Below, in pieces: positions 1 to 7,800 of a stretch of 64,000 nt of DNA. The stretch spans positions 1,240,001 to 1,304,000 of the forward strand of contig NZ_CP134880.1 in assembly GCF_032102965.1 (NCBI RefSeq), read 5' to 3'. Under the pieces are notes generated by a model. That model did no database searches. It was given only the letters and a program-made list of their open reading frames with translations, and had not been told where the DNA came from. The stretch is from Demequina capsici (GTDB lineage Bacteria; Actinomycetota; Actinomycetes; Actinomycetales; Demequinaceae). The position numbers and the translations under genes are program-made. Position 1 is the first letter of the stretch. Each line of letters begins with the position of its first letter.

Positions 1-1010
1 TCCACGATCGGCTGGGGGTTCAGTCCCGCGATCTGCTCGGCGACGAAGATGCCCTGCTGGAAGCCGCGGTGCGCGAGCTGAAGGCCCGGGACGATGTCGC
101 CCACGGCGTAGATGCTGCCCACGCCGGTGTGGAGACGCTCGTCGGTGAGCACGAACCCTCGGTCCATGTTCAAGCCTTGCTGCTCGTAGCCGAGCGAGGC
201 GGTGCGCGGTCCGCGGCCGACGGCGACGAGCAGGATGTCGGCCTGCTGGGTGGTGCCGTCCTCGAGGGTGACCGTCACACCGTTCGCGTCCTGCGTGACC
301 GACTGGAAGCGCTTGCCGAGCGTGAAGCCGATGCCGCGCTTGCGGAACGCGCGCTCGAGGCCCTTGCTCAGCGACTCATCCTCGTTCGGCGCGAGGTGGG
401 GCAGCGCCTCGATGATGTGCACCTCGGAGCCGAACGACTTCCACACCGAAGCGAACTCGACGCCGATCACGCCTCCGCCGAGCACGATCGCGGACCGGGG
501 CACGAAGTCGAGCGACAGCGCCTGGTCGGACGTCATGACACGGCCGCCGATCTCGAGGCCGGGAAGCGAGCGGGCGTAGGAGCCGGAGGCGAGGACGATG
601 TTCTTGCCGGTGTAGCGCTCGCCGCGCACCTCGATCGCGTCCGGGCCCACGAGCGTGCCGTGGCCCTCGATGACGGTGACCTTGCGTGACTTGATCAGAC
701 CCTGCAGGCCCTTGTAGAGACGGTCGATGACGCCCTGCTTGTAGGCGTTCACGCCGTTCATGTCGACGCCGGCGAACGTGGTGGCGACGCCGATCGACGG
801 GCCGTGCGCGGCGGTCTCGGCGACCTCGGCAGCGTGCAGCAGCGCCTTGGTGGGGATGCAGCCGTTGTGAAGGCATGTGCCTCCGACCTTCGCCTCCTCG
901 ACCAGACCGACCGTGAGGCCGAGCTGGGCGGAGCGCAGCGCGGCGGCGTAGCCGCCGGAACCGCCTCCAAGGATCAGGACATCAAACGAGCGCGGGGTGG
1001 ACTCGGACAC
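1..1010 (-). CDS. lpdA: dihydrolipoyl dehydrogenase, C-terminus cut off by window edge
   Basis: E3 flavoprotein that reoxidises dihydrolipoamide in the pyruvate and 2-oxoglutarate dehydrogenase complexes, passing electrons to NAD+. About 336 residues are visible. The N-terminus carries the FAD Rossmann motif GGGSGGYAA (about residue 15) and the redox-active disulfide in GGTCLHNGC, Cys46 and Cys51 with the CxxxxC spacing of this family. A second GGGVIG nucleotide-binding motif lies near residue 185, and the FAD-binding VGDI segment comes just before the truncation. The GTG start at 1010 is chosen because an AAGGAG ribosome-binding site lies a few bases upstream. The dimerisation domain lies beyond position 1. 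Neighbouring pepA is a common actinobacterial arrangement, often with the E2 gene beyond lpd. Confidence 0.95.
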   Translation of the reverse strand, partial: MSESTPRSFDVLILGGGSGGYAAALRSAQLGLTVGLVEEAKVGGTCLHNGCIPTKALLHAAEVAETAAHGPSIGVATTFAGVDMNGVNAYKQGVIDRLYKGLQGLIKSRKVTVIEGHGTLVGPDAIEVRGERYTGKNIVLASGSYARSLPGLEIGGRVMTSDQALSLDFVPRSAIVLGGGVIGVEFASVWKSFGSEVHIIEALPHLAPNEDESLSKGLERAFRKRGIGFTLGKRFQSVTQDANGVTVTLEDGTTQQADILLVAVGRGPRTASLGYEQQGLNMDRGFVLTDERLHTGVGSIYAVGDIVPGLQLAHRGFQQGIFVAEQIAGLNPQPIV

Positions 1011-1103
1011 TATGAGCTCTCCTTGTAAGGAATTCGGTACCGCCCATCTTGCCACCTGGCGCGCTTCGCGCGAACCGCAAGGGCCTTGGCATACGCTGGC
1101 CTC

Positions 1104-1442
1104 ATGTCCTTCCTGTCCAGGATCTTCGGCTCCCGCAAGGCGGCGGGCCCGGCAGCGGGTTCGACGTCACGAAGCGCTCAGTCGCAGACTGTCGCGCACT
1201 TCAAGGATTTCGCGGCGTCGCGGCCGGGCTGCGAGGCGTTCATCGAGCCGGCGACGCGTGTGACGCAGACGACGATGGTCCTCGTCGCTGGCTCGGGGGA
1301 GTGGACGCGGCGCAAGGTGCCCGACGAGGTCACGGCCCGCAAGCTCGCGACCCAGCTCGGTGTGCCCGCTTTCGACGTCAATCTCTCGGGGTATCCGTCA
1401 CGCATGCGGGAGTGGAACGAGACGCACCGCAAGCCGCTCTGA
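1104..1442 (+). CDS. conserved actinobacterial small protein of unknown function
   Basis: 112 residues, not assigned to a characterised family. It is hydrophilic and basic at the N-terminus (MSFLSRIFGSRKA), with no membrane segment, no Cys and no obvious catalytic motif; the core reads as a small alpha/beta fold ending in NETHRKPL. The start is placed at ATG 1104 because a -10-like TACGCT (1092-1097) ends exactly 6 bases upstream, the leaderless layout seen at many genes here, and there is no Shine-Dalgarno. An in-frame ATG at 1086 lies upstream of that hexamer and is less likely. It diverges from lpdA and converges on pepA across a shared hairpin terminator. It resembles a short protein often found beside lpd/pepA in Actinobacteria, but no role can be stated. 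Confidence 0.75.
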   Translation: MSFLSRIFGSRKAAGPAAGSTSRSAQSQTVAHFKDFAASRPGCEAFIEPATRVTQTTMVLVAGSGEWTRRKVPDEVTARKLATQLGVPAFDVNLSGYPSRMREWNETHRKPL

Positions 1443-1485
1443 TCGGGCGGGTGGCCTGATGCTCGGGCCGAGGTCTGCGGACGCG

Positions 1486-1523
1486 ACGACGCCCGCCCTG
1501 CAGTGATGCAGGGCGGGCGTCGT
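1486..1523. terminator. bidirectional hairpin terminator between the 1104 gene and pepA
   Basis: Perfect 17-bp inverted repeat (arms 1486-1502 and 1507-1523) with a GTGA tetraloop, centred between two convergent stop codons. There is no T tract, as is usual in high-GC actinobacteria. Confidence 0.85.
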
Positions 1524-1534
1524 GCACGTTGCGG

Positions 1535-2992
1535 CTACGCCTGGGCGTGCGCCGTGAACAGCTCCAGCAGGGTGCGGACGGAGTGGCCGGTGGCGCCCTT
1601 GGTCGTCCAGCCCCACGGCGCGTCCTCGTTGAACGCGGGACGTGCGATGTCGAGGTGCGCCCACGGCGTGTCGCCCACGAACTCCTTGAGGAACAGACCT
1701 GCCGAGAGCATGCCTCCCATGGGGTCACCGATGTTCTTGAGGTCGGCGACCTGCGAGTCGAGGGCCTTGCGCAGGTGGCCGGGCAGCGGCATCGGCCAGA
1801 AGTCCTCGCCCGCGCGCTCGGCGGCCTCGACCACGGCGGTGCGGATGGCCTCGTCGCCCATGACGCCTGAGGTGCGCGAGCCCAGCGCGACGCCCTGGGC
1901 TCCGGTGAGCGTCGCGACGTCGAGCACCATGTCGGGCTTCTCCTCGATCGCCTTCGCGAGGCCGTCGGCCATGACCAGGCGACCCTCGGCGTCGGTGTTC
2001 ATGACCTCGACCGTCCTGCCGCCGTAGATCTTGATGACGTCGGACGGGCGCTGCGCGGTGCCGGACGGCATGTTCTCGGCGAGGCAGAGCCAGGCGGTGA
2101 CGGTGACGGGAAGCTGGGCACGTGCCGCGGCGAGCGTGGCGTGCAGCACCACGGCCGAGCCCGACATGTCGGACTTCATGGTCTCCATGCCCTTCGGCGG
2201 CTTCAGCGAGATGCCGCCGGTGTCGAACGTGATGCCCTTGCCCACGAGTGCGACGTGGCCCTTCGAATCGGCGGGCTTCCACTCGACCCGCACCAGGCGG
2301 GGCAGACGCGACGAGCCCATGCCGACGCCGAGGATGCCGCCGAAGCCCTCCTTCGCGAGCTGCTCGGGCTCCCACACCTGCACGTCGACGCCCACCTTGG
2401 AGCCGAGCTCCTGGGCGATCGCGGCGACCGCGCCGGGGTACATGTCGCGCGGAGGCGTGTTCACCAGGTCACGCACTCCGGCGATGGCGGCCACGAGGAT
2501 CGAGGCGCGGTCGATCGCGGCGTCGGAGGCGCTTGCGACGAGCCAGTCGGTGCCGGCCCAGGGCTCCTCGCCTTCGGCGGGCTCTGCGTCGGTCTTGTAG
2601 TCGCGGAACGTGTATGCGCCCAGCACGGCGCCCTCGGCGATGGCTGCGTAGCCGTCGTCGTCAGCGGCGGGGATGGCGACCACGACGGTGTCTGGGTCGG
2701 TGCCGCAGCACCGCGCGGCGGTGCCGGCGGCCTCGCGGAGGCTGCGCGCAGAGCCGTCGCCGACGCCGACGAGCACGACGCGGCGTGCGGACGTGCCGCT
2801 CCCGGGGAGCACGGTGGTGGAGCAGCAGGCGCCCTTGACGTCGAGCAGCTCGGCGGCGGCCTGCAGCGGCGCAACGGCCTCCGTAGGCAGCTGGGGGTGC
2901 GCGAGGATGGTGCCTTGCGCGTCGACGCCGAGGATGAGAGCGTCGGCCTCGATGGACGTGACGATGTCGCTTGTGGCGTTCAGTGATGTCAT
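1535..2992 (-). CDS. pepA: leucyl aminopeptidase (M17 cytosol aminopeptidase)
   Basis: Cytosolic di-metal exopeptidase that removes N-terminal residues during peptide turnover. 485 residues, the usual length. The C-terminal catalytic domain shows GKGITFDTGG (metal-binding Lys and Asp), a KSDMSGSA segment and the family signature NTDAEGRL, with the last acidic metal ligands and catalytic Arg. The N-terminal 170 residues form the less conserved macro-like domain. The ATG start at 2992 has TAGGCT (minus strand, 2999-3004) ending 6 bases upstream and no Shine-Dalgarno, so the mRNA is probably leaderless. It diverges from pyrD across only 32 bases. Confidence 0.95.
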   Translation of the reverse strand: MTSLNATSDIVTSIEADALILGVDAQGTILAHPQLPTEAVAPLQAAAELLDVKGACCSTTVLPGSGTSARRVVLVGVGDGSARSLREAAGTAARCCGTDPDTVVVAIPAADDDGYAAIAEGAVLGAYTFRDYKTDAEPAEGEEPWAGTDWLVASASDAAIDRASILVAAIAGVRDLVNTPPRDMYPGAVAAIAQELGSKVGVDVQVWEPEQLAKEGFGGILGVGMGSSRLPRLVRVEWKPADSKGHVALVGKGITFDTGGISLKPPKGMETMKSDMSGSAVVLHATLAAARAQLPVTVTAWLCLAENMPSGTAQRPSDVIKIYGGRTVEVMNTDAEGRLVMADGLAKAIEEKPDMVLDVATLTGAQGVALGSRTSGVMGDEAIRTAVVEAAERAGEDFWPMPLPGHLRKALDSQVADLKNIGDPMGGMLSAGLFLKEFVGDTPWAHLDIARPAFNEDAPWGWTTKGATGHSVRTLLELFTAHAQA

Positions 2993-3024
2993 GGTTCGAG
3001 CCTAGCCCCGACTACCTTGGACCC
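2993..3024. promoter_or_regulatory. 32-bp divergent leaderless promoter pair, pepA / pyrD
   Basis: Two -10 hexamers, TAGGCT on the minus strand (2999-3004) and TACCTT on the plus strand (3013-3018), are 8 bases apart, each 6 bases before its start codon. The -35 region of each promoter would fall over the other gene's start codon, so the two polymerases cannot bind at once. No experimental start sites are known. Confidence 0.65.
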
Positions 3025-4041
3025 ATGTACGACCTCGTCCTCAGGAATGTCATCTACCGGATGGATCCGGAGTTCGCTCATCGCTTCGCCGTGGTCGGGT
3101 TCCGCTACGGCGGGAGGCTGCTGCGGGCGCTCGGCGGGCGCCGGTCCTTTCCCGCCCCGCCCGCCTCCGCGGCGGTGCACGCGCTCGGGATGGAGTTCGC
3201 CGCGCCGCTGGGCCTCGCCGCCGGTATGGACAAGAACGGGGAGGCGGTGCGGGGTCTCGCCGCCGCCGGCTTCTCGCACATCGAGATCGGCACGGTGACG
3301 GCGCGCGCGCAGCCGGGCAACGACCGTCCGCGTTCCTTCCGGGAGAAGGACGTGCGCGGCTTGCGCAACAGGATGGGATTCAACAACGAGGGCGCCGACG
3401 CGGTGGCCCGGCGGCTCGCGCGGCTCCGGTCGGGTCGCAAGGGCGGGGACGTGATCCTGGGCGTCAACATCGGCAAGACGAAGGTGACTTCCCCCGAGGA
3501 CGCTCCGACGGACTACGGCTACTCGGCGCGTCTGCTCGCCCCGTACGCCGACTACCTGGTGGTCAACGTGTCCTCGCCCAACACGCCGGGCCTGCGGGAC
3601 CTGCAGTCCACGGAGGCCCTTCGGCCGATCCTCGAGCACGTGAGGGCGGCTGCGGACGATGCGGTGGGCGACAGGCACGTGCCGCTGCTCGTGAAGATCG
3701 CACCGGACCTTGCCGACGAGGACGTCGACGCCGTGGCGGACCTGGCCGTCGAGCTCGGCCTCGACGGCATCGTCGCCACGAACACGACCATCGGTCATGA
3801 CAGGGGGCCCGGGGGGCTGTCCGGCCCTCCGTTGCTTCCGCGTGCGCTCGAGGTGATCACGCGCCTGCGTGCGCGCGTGGGGCCCGGCATGTGCCTGGTG
3901 GGCGTCGGAGGCATCACGACCGTCGCGGACGCGCGCGCGATGCTCGCCGCGGGCGCGACCCTGCTGCAGGGCTACACCGCGTTCGTCTATGAGGGCCCGG
4001 CCTGGCCCGCGCGCATCAACGCGGCGCTCGGCTCACGCTGA
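3025..4041 (+). CDS. pyrD: dihydroorotate dehydrogenase (quinone), class 2
   Basis: FMN enzyme of pyrimidine synthesis, oxidising dihydroorotate to orotate with electrons passed to membrane quinone. 338 residues. The N-terminal amphipathic stretch ([13 protein letters not shown]) matches the membrane-associating helix of class 2 enzymes; NRMGFNNEG and the catalytic-serine segment [11 protein letters not shown] identify the family, followed by [12 protein letters not shown] and GVGGI near the FMN phosphate site. The start is ATG 3025, 6 bases after TACCTT, so leaderless; the in-frame ATG at 2971 would lie inside the opposing pepA gene. Its 3' end overlaps the convergent transporter gene by 9 bases. 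Confidence 0.95.
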   Translation: MYDLVLRNVIYRMDPEFAHRFAVVGFRYGGRLLRALGGRRSFPAPPASAAVHALGMEFAAPLGLAAGMDKNGEAVRGLAAAGFSHIEIGTVTARAQPGNDRPRSFREKDVRGLRNRMGFNNEGADAVARRLARLRSGRKGGDVILGVNIGKTKVTSPEDAPTDYGYSARLLAPYADYLVVNVSSPNTPGLRDLQSTEALRPILEHVRAAADDAVGDRHVPLLVKIAPDLADEDVDAVADLAVELGLDGIVATNTTIGHDRGPGGLSGPPLLPRALEVITRLRARVGPGMCLVGVGGITTVADARAMLAAGATLLQGYTAFVYEGPAWPARINAALGSR

Positions 4042-5112
4042 GACGCTGAGCGCGTGGGCGCGCTCCCGACGCGGCAGGTGGTGGCGCAGGGTACCGGTCG
4101 CAGCGACGCCCCAACCCGCGGCCAGGAGTGCGTACAGGAGCACGGCCAGCCCGGTCATCGCTGCGGAGCCCGTGTGCTTGGCGAGCTGACTGGCTCCCGT
4201 CACGCAGGTGCCCACGGGGAACGTGAACGCCCACCAGGCGAGGGTGAAGGGGAGGCCGACGCGCGCCGTCCGCACCGTGACCGCGAGCGCGATGGCGAGC
4301 CACATGAGCGCGAAGCCCATCACCGGCACTCCGTAGAGGAGCGAGAACACCAGCAGTGCGTGGCTGTCGATGCCCAGGGGCTGGGCGGCGTGGTCGGCGA
4401 GCAGCCCGACCGCGGTGACGGACTGTCCGAGCGGACCCAGCACGATCCACAGCGTCGGTACCGCTGCGGCGGCACCCACCTGATGGTGCGCGAGGCGGTT
4501 CCAGAGAGAGGCGATCACCATGATCGCCGCGAGGCCGCTGAGCCCGAACATGGCGTAGCACGCGAGCGCGAGCGTTCGCGCCAGCTCGCCGCCCACGTAA
4601 GGGAGCAGCATGGCGCCGGTCGCGGCGGACACCATCGGCGGGACGACGGGCATCAGCCAGGCGCCTGAGGCGGCACCGGGCGCGACGCTGTGCCGGGTGA
4701 ACGCCAGCACGGGCACGCCGACCGCCGTCGCAAGACCGAGCGCGGTGCCGAGGATCCACAGCGTCGCATCGGCTCCCACCGCGACGCCCTGGCCCAGCAG
4801 CGGCTTCGCGACCACCAGGGTGGCCGCGCCGTAGGCGAGCAGGCCCATCGCCTGCGCGCCGTAGAAGTGCGCCATGCCCGGGTCGTCGAGGTACCGCCGG
4901 ATCGCGCCGCGGTCGTCGAGGTAGTGGCGTGTCGTGGTGGCCACCGCTGCCACGAGGACGACGGAGGCGAGCGCCCACGCCGTCCACGCGATGCCGGTGA
5001 GCACCGGGCTGGACACAGGGAGCGTCGCGGCGGCGGTGGCGAGGATCGAGGTGCCCATCACGACGGCGAACCAGTTGGGGGTGACGGCGGGAGCAGGTGT
5101 GCGCGGGCTCAT
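4033..5112 (-). CDS. TDT / SLAC1-type (TehA-like) membrane transporter
   Basis: 359-residue integral membrane protein with about ten hydrophobic segments, beginning with NWFAVVMGTSIL, typical of the tellurite-resistance/dicarboxylate transporter family (TehA, Mae1, SLAC1). Members move small anions such as malate, sulfite or chloride; the substrate cannot be told from sequence. The ATG at 5112 is chosen over a much longer open frame because it begins the membrane domain and follows a GGAGAC ribosome-binding site. It diverges from a LysR-type regulator whose putative operator lies in the shared 81-bp gap, so the regulator probably controls this transporter (inference). The last 9 bases overlap pyrD tail to tail. 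Confidence 0.85.
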   Translation of the reverse strand: MSPRTPAPAVTPNWFAVVMGTSILATAAATLPVSSPVLTGIAWTAWALASVVLVAAVATTTRHYLDDRGAIRRYLDDPGMAHFYGAQAMGLLAYGAATLVVAKPLLGQGVAVGADATLWILGTALGLATAVGVPVLAFTRHSVAPGAASGAWLMPVVPPMVSAATGAMLLPYVGGELARTLALACYAMFGLSGLAAIMVIASLWNRLAHHQVGAAAAVPTLWIVLGPLGQSVTAVGLLADHAAQPLGIDSHALLVFSLLYGVPVMGFALMWLAIALAVTVRTARVGLPFTLAWWAFTFPVGTCVTGASQLAKHTGSAAMTGLAVLLYALLAAGWGVAATGTLRHHLPRRERAHALSVSA

Positions 5113-5145
5113 GTCTCCAGCGTTCCAAGCGATCGCGGGCGCCGG

Positions 5146-5197
5146 TAGGGTGGATCCCGTGGGTATCCACAAGTCTGGATTGTGGGAGGCGGAGTGA
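5146..5197 (+). promoter_or_regulatory. leaderless -10 plus 12-codon upstream ORF coupled to the LysR gene
   Basis: TAGGGT at 5146-5151 is followed after 7 bases by GTG 5159, which opens a 12-codon frame (MGIHKSGLWEAE) whose TGA (5195-5197) overlaps the GTG of the regulator at 5194. If transcription starts at 5159, this would be a leaderless leader peptide translationally coupled to the regulator. The short frame could also be chance. Confidence 0.4.
5166..5186. promoter_or_regulatory. putative LysR operator (inverted repeat)
   Basis: TCCACAA, 7-base spacer, TTGTGGG: an imperfect 7-bp dyad (6 of 7 paired) between the divergent transporter and LysR genes, of the size and position expected for autoregulation by a LysR-type protein. 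It lies downstream of the proposed plus-strand -10. Confidence 0.5.
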
Positions 5198-6093
5198 ACG
5201 GCACCACGCTCGACGAGATGCGCATGATCGTGGCGGTGGAGGAGCACGGCAGCCTCACCGGCGCCGCGACGGCGCTGGGGGTGACCCAGCAGGCCGTGTC
5301 CCAGCGCATGCGCGCGCTCGAGCGCAGGTGGAGCCTCTCGCTGTTCACGCGCAGCGCGCGCGGCACCCGGCTCACGGATCACGGCACGCTCGTCGCCGAG
5401 TGGGCGGCGACCATGGTGGGTCACGCGGAGGCGTTCGACTCCGCCGTCGCGTCCTTGCGCAGCGACCGCGCAGCGCACGTGCGCGTCGGCGCGAGCCTCA
5501 CCATCGCCGAGCACCTGGTGCCCGGTTGGCTCGTCACGTACGCTGCCGATCCCTCCGCGGCGCACGTGGAGCTCACCGCCGTCAACTCCGTGACCGTCGC
5601 GCAGCGGGTGCGCGCAGGCAAGGACGACCTCGGTTTCGTCGAGTCGCCCGACCTGCCCGACGGGCTCGCGAGCCTCGTCTTCATGCGCGATGAGGTGGTG
5701 CTCGTCGTAGCCCCTGAGCACCCCTGGGCCCGGCGCACCTCCGTCAGCCCCGCTGAGGTCGCGCGCACGCCGCTGGTCAGCCGCGAGGCGGGCTCGGGCA
5801 CGCGGCTCACACTCGAGCGCGCCGTCGAGGCGATCACGGGCCTCGGCACGGTGGTCGCTCCCGCAGCCGAGCTCTCGACCACGGCCGCGGTGAGAGCGAC
5901 GATCATGGCAGGCGGGGGAGTCGGGGCGCTCAGCGCGCGCGCGGTGCGGGACGACCTCGACGCCGGACGCCTGCGGGCGGTGCGCGTCGACGGTCCGCCG
6001 ATGGTCCGGCCGTTCGCCGCGGTGTGGGACCCGCGGCGACGGCTCGCCCCCGGTGCGTCGAGGATCCTGGAGATCGCGTCGGCGGTCAGCTGA
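5194..6093 (+). CDS. LysR-family transcriptional regulator
   Basis: 299 residues. The N-terminal winged helix-turn-helix covers about residues 5-65, with GSLTGAATALGVTQQAVSQR as the recognition region, and is followed by a periplasmic-binding-protein-like effector domain (from about residue 90, SLTIAEHLVPGWLV). The GTG at 5194 is preferred because GGAGG lies 4 bases upstream and the TGA of a short leaderless upstream frame overlaps it; an in-frame GTG at 5182 is an alternative. Divergent orientation and the intergenic dyad suggest control of the TDT transporter; the effector is unknown. The stop overlaps the convergent nucleotidyltransferase gene by 8 bases. Confidence 0.9.
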   Translation: MNGTTLDEMRMIVAVEEHGSLTGAATALGVTQQAVSQRMRALERRWSLSLFTRSARGTRLTDHGTLVAEWAATMVGHAEAFDSAVASLRSDRAAHVRVGASLTIAEHLVPGWLVTYAADPSAAHVELTAVNSVTVAQRVRAGKDDLGFVESPDLPDGLASLVFMRDEVVLVVAPEHPWARRTSVSPAEVARTPLVSREAGSGTRLTLERAVEAITGLGTVVAPAAELSTTAAVRATIMAGGGVGALSARAVRDDLDAGRLRAVRVDGPPMVRPFAAVWDPRRRLAPGASRILEIASAVS

Positions 6094-6502
6094 AGGAGGT
6101 CCCCGAGCGCCGGATGGCCTCACGGAGGATCGCGATGTGGGGAAGGTCCTTGGGGCGGCCCAGCACGAGCTTGAACGCGAGCACCTCCTCGAGCGACCCG
6201 ACAAGGATGCCGTCGACGCGCGACGCGGTGGCGAACACCTCATCGGCCGGGCGTCCGAACCAGCCGGAGAACACCTCGACCGAGCCGTGGAGCCGGACCA
6301 CCTGGTCGCCGCGCGCCCCCGCCTCCGGCCTGCCGCACAGGGCGGCGTGACGCCACGCAGCGCCGCGGGCGACCAGATCCACGTCCCCGATGCGGTCCAC
6401 CAACCCGTGCGCCAGCATCGGTCCGGATCCCATGAGGATCACGTCGTCGAGGCCCATCCCCAGCGCGACGATCCTTGCTCGCACCTCATCCCAGTCGAGC
6501 AT
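6086..6502 (-). CDS. nucleotidyltransferase-like protein (AbiEii/MNT-type fold)
   Basis: 138 residues. The pattern GSGPMLAHG followed by GDVDLV fits the polymerase-beta-type nucleotidyltransferase signature (GS, then DxD metal ligands), and the later segment VLAFKLVLGRPKDLPHI resembles the K-x-x-R-x-K-D segment of AbiEii/DUF6036-type proteins. Members include antitoxin or toxin partners and stand-alone proteins; function here is unproven. The ATG at 6502 follows a very strong AAGGAGGTG ribosome-binding site. No HEPN or AbiEi partner is adjacent, only a possible 37-codon frame (6486-6599) upstream. The 3' end overlaps the LysR gene by 8 bases. Confidence 0.65.
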   Translation of the reverse strand: MLDWDEVRARIVALGMGLDDVILMGSGPMLAHGLVDRIGDVDLVARGAAWRHAALCGRPEAGARGDQVVRLHGSVEVFSGWFGRPADEVFATASRVDGILVGSLEEVLAFKLVLGRPKDLPHIAILREAIRRSGTSFS

Positions 6503-6599
6503 GCGCACCTCCTTGCAAGAATCGTCGCGCACCCGGGAACGCTGCCGCGGGTTGGCGCGTTGAAGACTGTGTACGCACCTGCCAGGCGTACAAGTGCAT
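6486..6599 (-). other. possible small ORF with strong ribosome-binding site, 37 codons
   Basis: On the minus strand, AAAGGAG sits 6 bases before an ATG at 6599 that opens a 37-codon frame starting MHLYAWQVRTQ. It ends at 6486, 17 bases inside the nucleotidyltransferase gene in another frame. The same bases (AACAAT) can instead be read as a -10 element for the nucleotidyltransferase, so translation is uncertain. Confidence 0.25.
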
Positions 6600-6623
6600 T
6601 GTTTTCTCCTTTGAACGTGCGTC

Positions 6624-6655
6624 GGCCCCCGGAACTGGGACATATTCCGGGGGCC
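6624..6655 (-). terminator. hairpin terminator of the aldo/keto reductase gene
   Basis: GGCCCCCGGAA and its complement (arms 6624-6634 and 6645-6655, 10-base loop) lie about 30 bases past the reductase stop. The hairpin is also directly upstream of the possible small ORF, so it separates the two units. Confidence 0.7.
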
Positions 6656-6685
6656 TTCGCATGCGTGCAGGAGATTCGGGGCCCG

Positions 6686-7702
6686 TCAGGCGCGCCGCGT
6701 CGCGGGGCTGGTCTGGGCGGTGAGCGCCGGGTCACGCGCCACCTTGTCTCCCAGCACCTCGTCGATCCGCGCCATCAGCTCGGCAGGGATGGACACGCCC
6801 GACGCCTTCGCGTTGTCGATCACCTGCTCCGGGCGGGAGGCCCCGATGATCGCCGCAGCCACGTTCCGGTTCTGGAGCACCCACGCGACGGCGAGCTGTG
6901 CCATCGTCAGGTCCAGCTCCTCCGCGATCGGCTTCAGCCCCTGCACGCGTGCCAGCAGGTCCTGATCGTCCAGGAAGCGCGCGATCATCCCCTTGCCGCC
7001 CTTCTCGTCCGTCCCGCGTGACCCCGCGGGTGCGGGCGCGCCGGGCAGGTACTTGCCGGTGAGCACGCCCTGCGCGACAGGGGACCAGACGATCTGCGAC
7101 AGCCCTGCCTCCTCGGACGCAGGCACCACCGCGTCCTCGATCACGCGCCACAGCATCGAGTACTGCGGCTGGTTCGAGATGAACGGCACCCGCAGCTCCT
7201 TGGCGAGCGCGGCACCGGCCCTGATCTGCTCTGCAGTCCACTCGCTCACGCCGATGTAGAGCGCCTTGCCCTGACGCACGATGTCCGCGAAGGCGAGCAT
7301 CGTCTCCTCGAGCGGCGTCTCGTGATCGTAGCGATGCGCCTGGTAGAGGTCGACATAGTCGGTCTGCAGGCGTCGCAGGGACCCGTTGATGGACTCCATG
7401 ATGTGCTTGCGTGACAGGCCGGTGTCGTTGGGGCCGCCGGGTCCTGTGGGCCAGTACACCTTGGTGAAGATCTCGAGGCTCTCGCGTCGCTCACCCTTGA
7501 GCGCCTCACCAAGGACGGTCTCGGCCGCAGTGTTCGCGTACACGTCGGCCGTGTCGAAGGAGGAGATGCCCACGTCGAGCGCGGCGTTGACGCACGCCCT
7601 CGCCTGGTCGTTCTCCACCTGCGATCCATGGGTGAGCCAGTTGCCGTAGGTGAGCTCCGTGATCTTGAGCCCCGAGTTGCCGAGGTAGCGGTATTCGATC
7701 AT
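6686..7702 (-). CDS. aldo/keto reductase (potassium-channel beta-subunit-like)
   Basis: Cytosolic NADPH-dependent carbonyl reductase with a TIM-barrel fold, 338 residues. The catalytic tetrad is visible: Asp and Tyr in FDTADVY (about residues 50-56), Lys in FTKVYW and His in LYQAHRYD. The NADPH phosphate-binding region is IIGASRPEQV near the C-terminus. Length and the WTAEQI and GSRGTDEKGGK segments resemble the YghZ/Kv-beta group (AKR14/AKR6) rather than short 2,5-diketogluconate reductases. The ATG at 7702 is 7 bases after TAGGGT (7710-7715, minus strand), so probably leaderless, although GGGGAG could also act as a ribosome-binding site. The physiological substrate is unknown. Confidence 0.9.
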   Translation of the reverse strand: MIEYRYLGNSGLKITELTYGNWLTHGSQVENDQARACVNAALDVGISSFDTADVYANTAAETVLGEALKGERRESLEIFTKVYWPTGPGGPNDTGLSRKHIMESINGSLRRLQTDYVDLYQAHRYDHETPLEETMLAFADIVRQGKALYIGVSEWTAEQIRAGAALAKELRVPFISNQPQYSMLWRVIEDAVVPASEEAGLSQIVWSPVAQGVLTGKYLPGAPAPAGSRGTDEKGGKGMIARFLDDQDLLARVQGLKPIAEELDLTMAQLAVAWVLQNRNVAAAIIGASRPEQVIDNAKASGVSIPAELMARIDEVLGDKVARDPALTAQTSPATRRA

Positions 7703-7753
7703 GCTCCCCACCCTAGGCCGTGGCCGGAGGCGAGCGACGGCCGCGGTGGTACG

Positions 7754-7787
7754 ACGAAGGCCCCTGGACAGATCCAGGGGCCTTCGT
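7754..7787. terminator. hairpin terminator downstream of the DUF3043 gene
   Basis: Perfect 15-bp stem, arms 7754-7768 and 7773-7787, loop CAGA. It lies 14 bases past the DUF3043 stop on the minus strand, without a T tract. Confidence 0.8.
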
Positions 7788-7800
7788 GACGACGCTTCGG

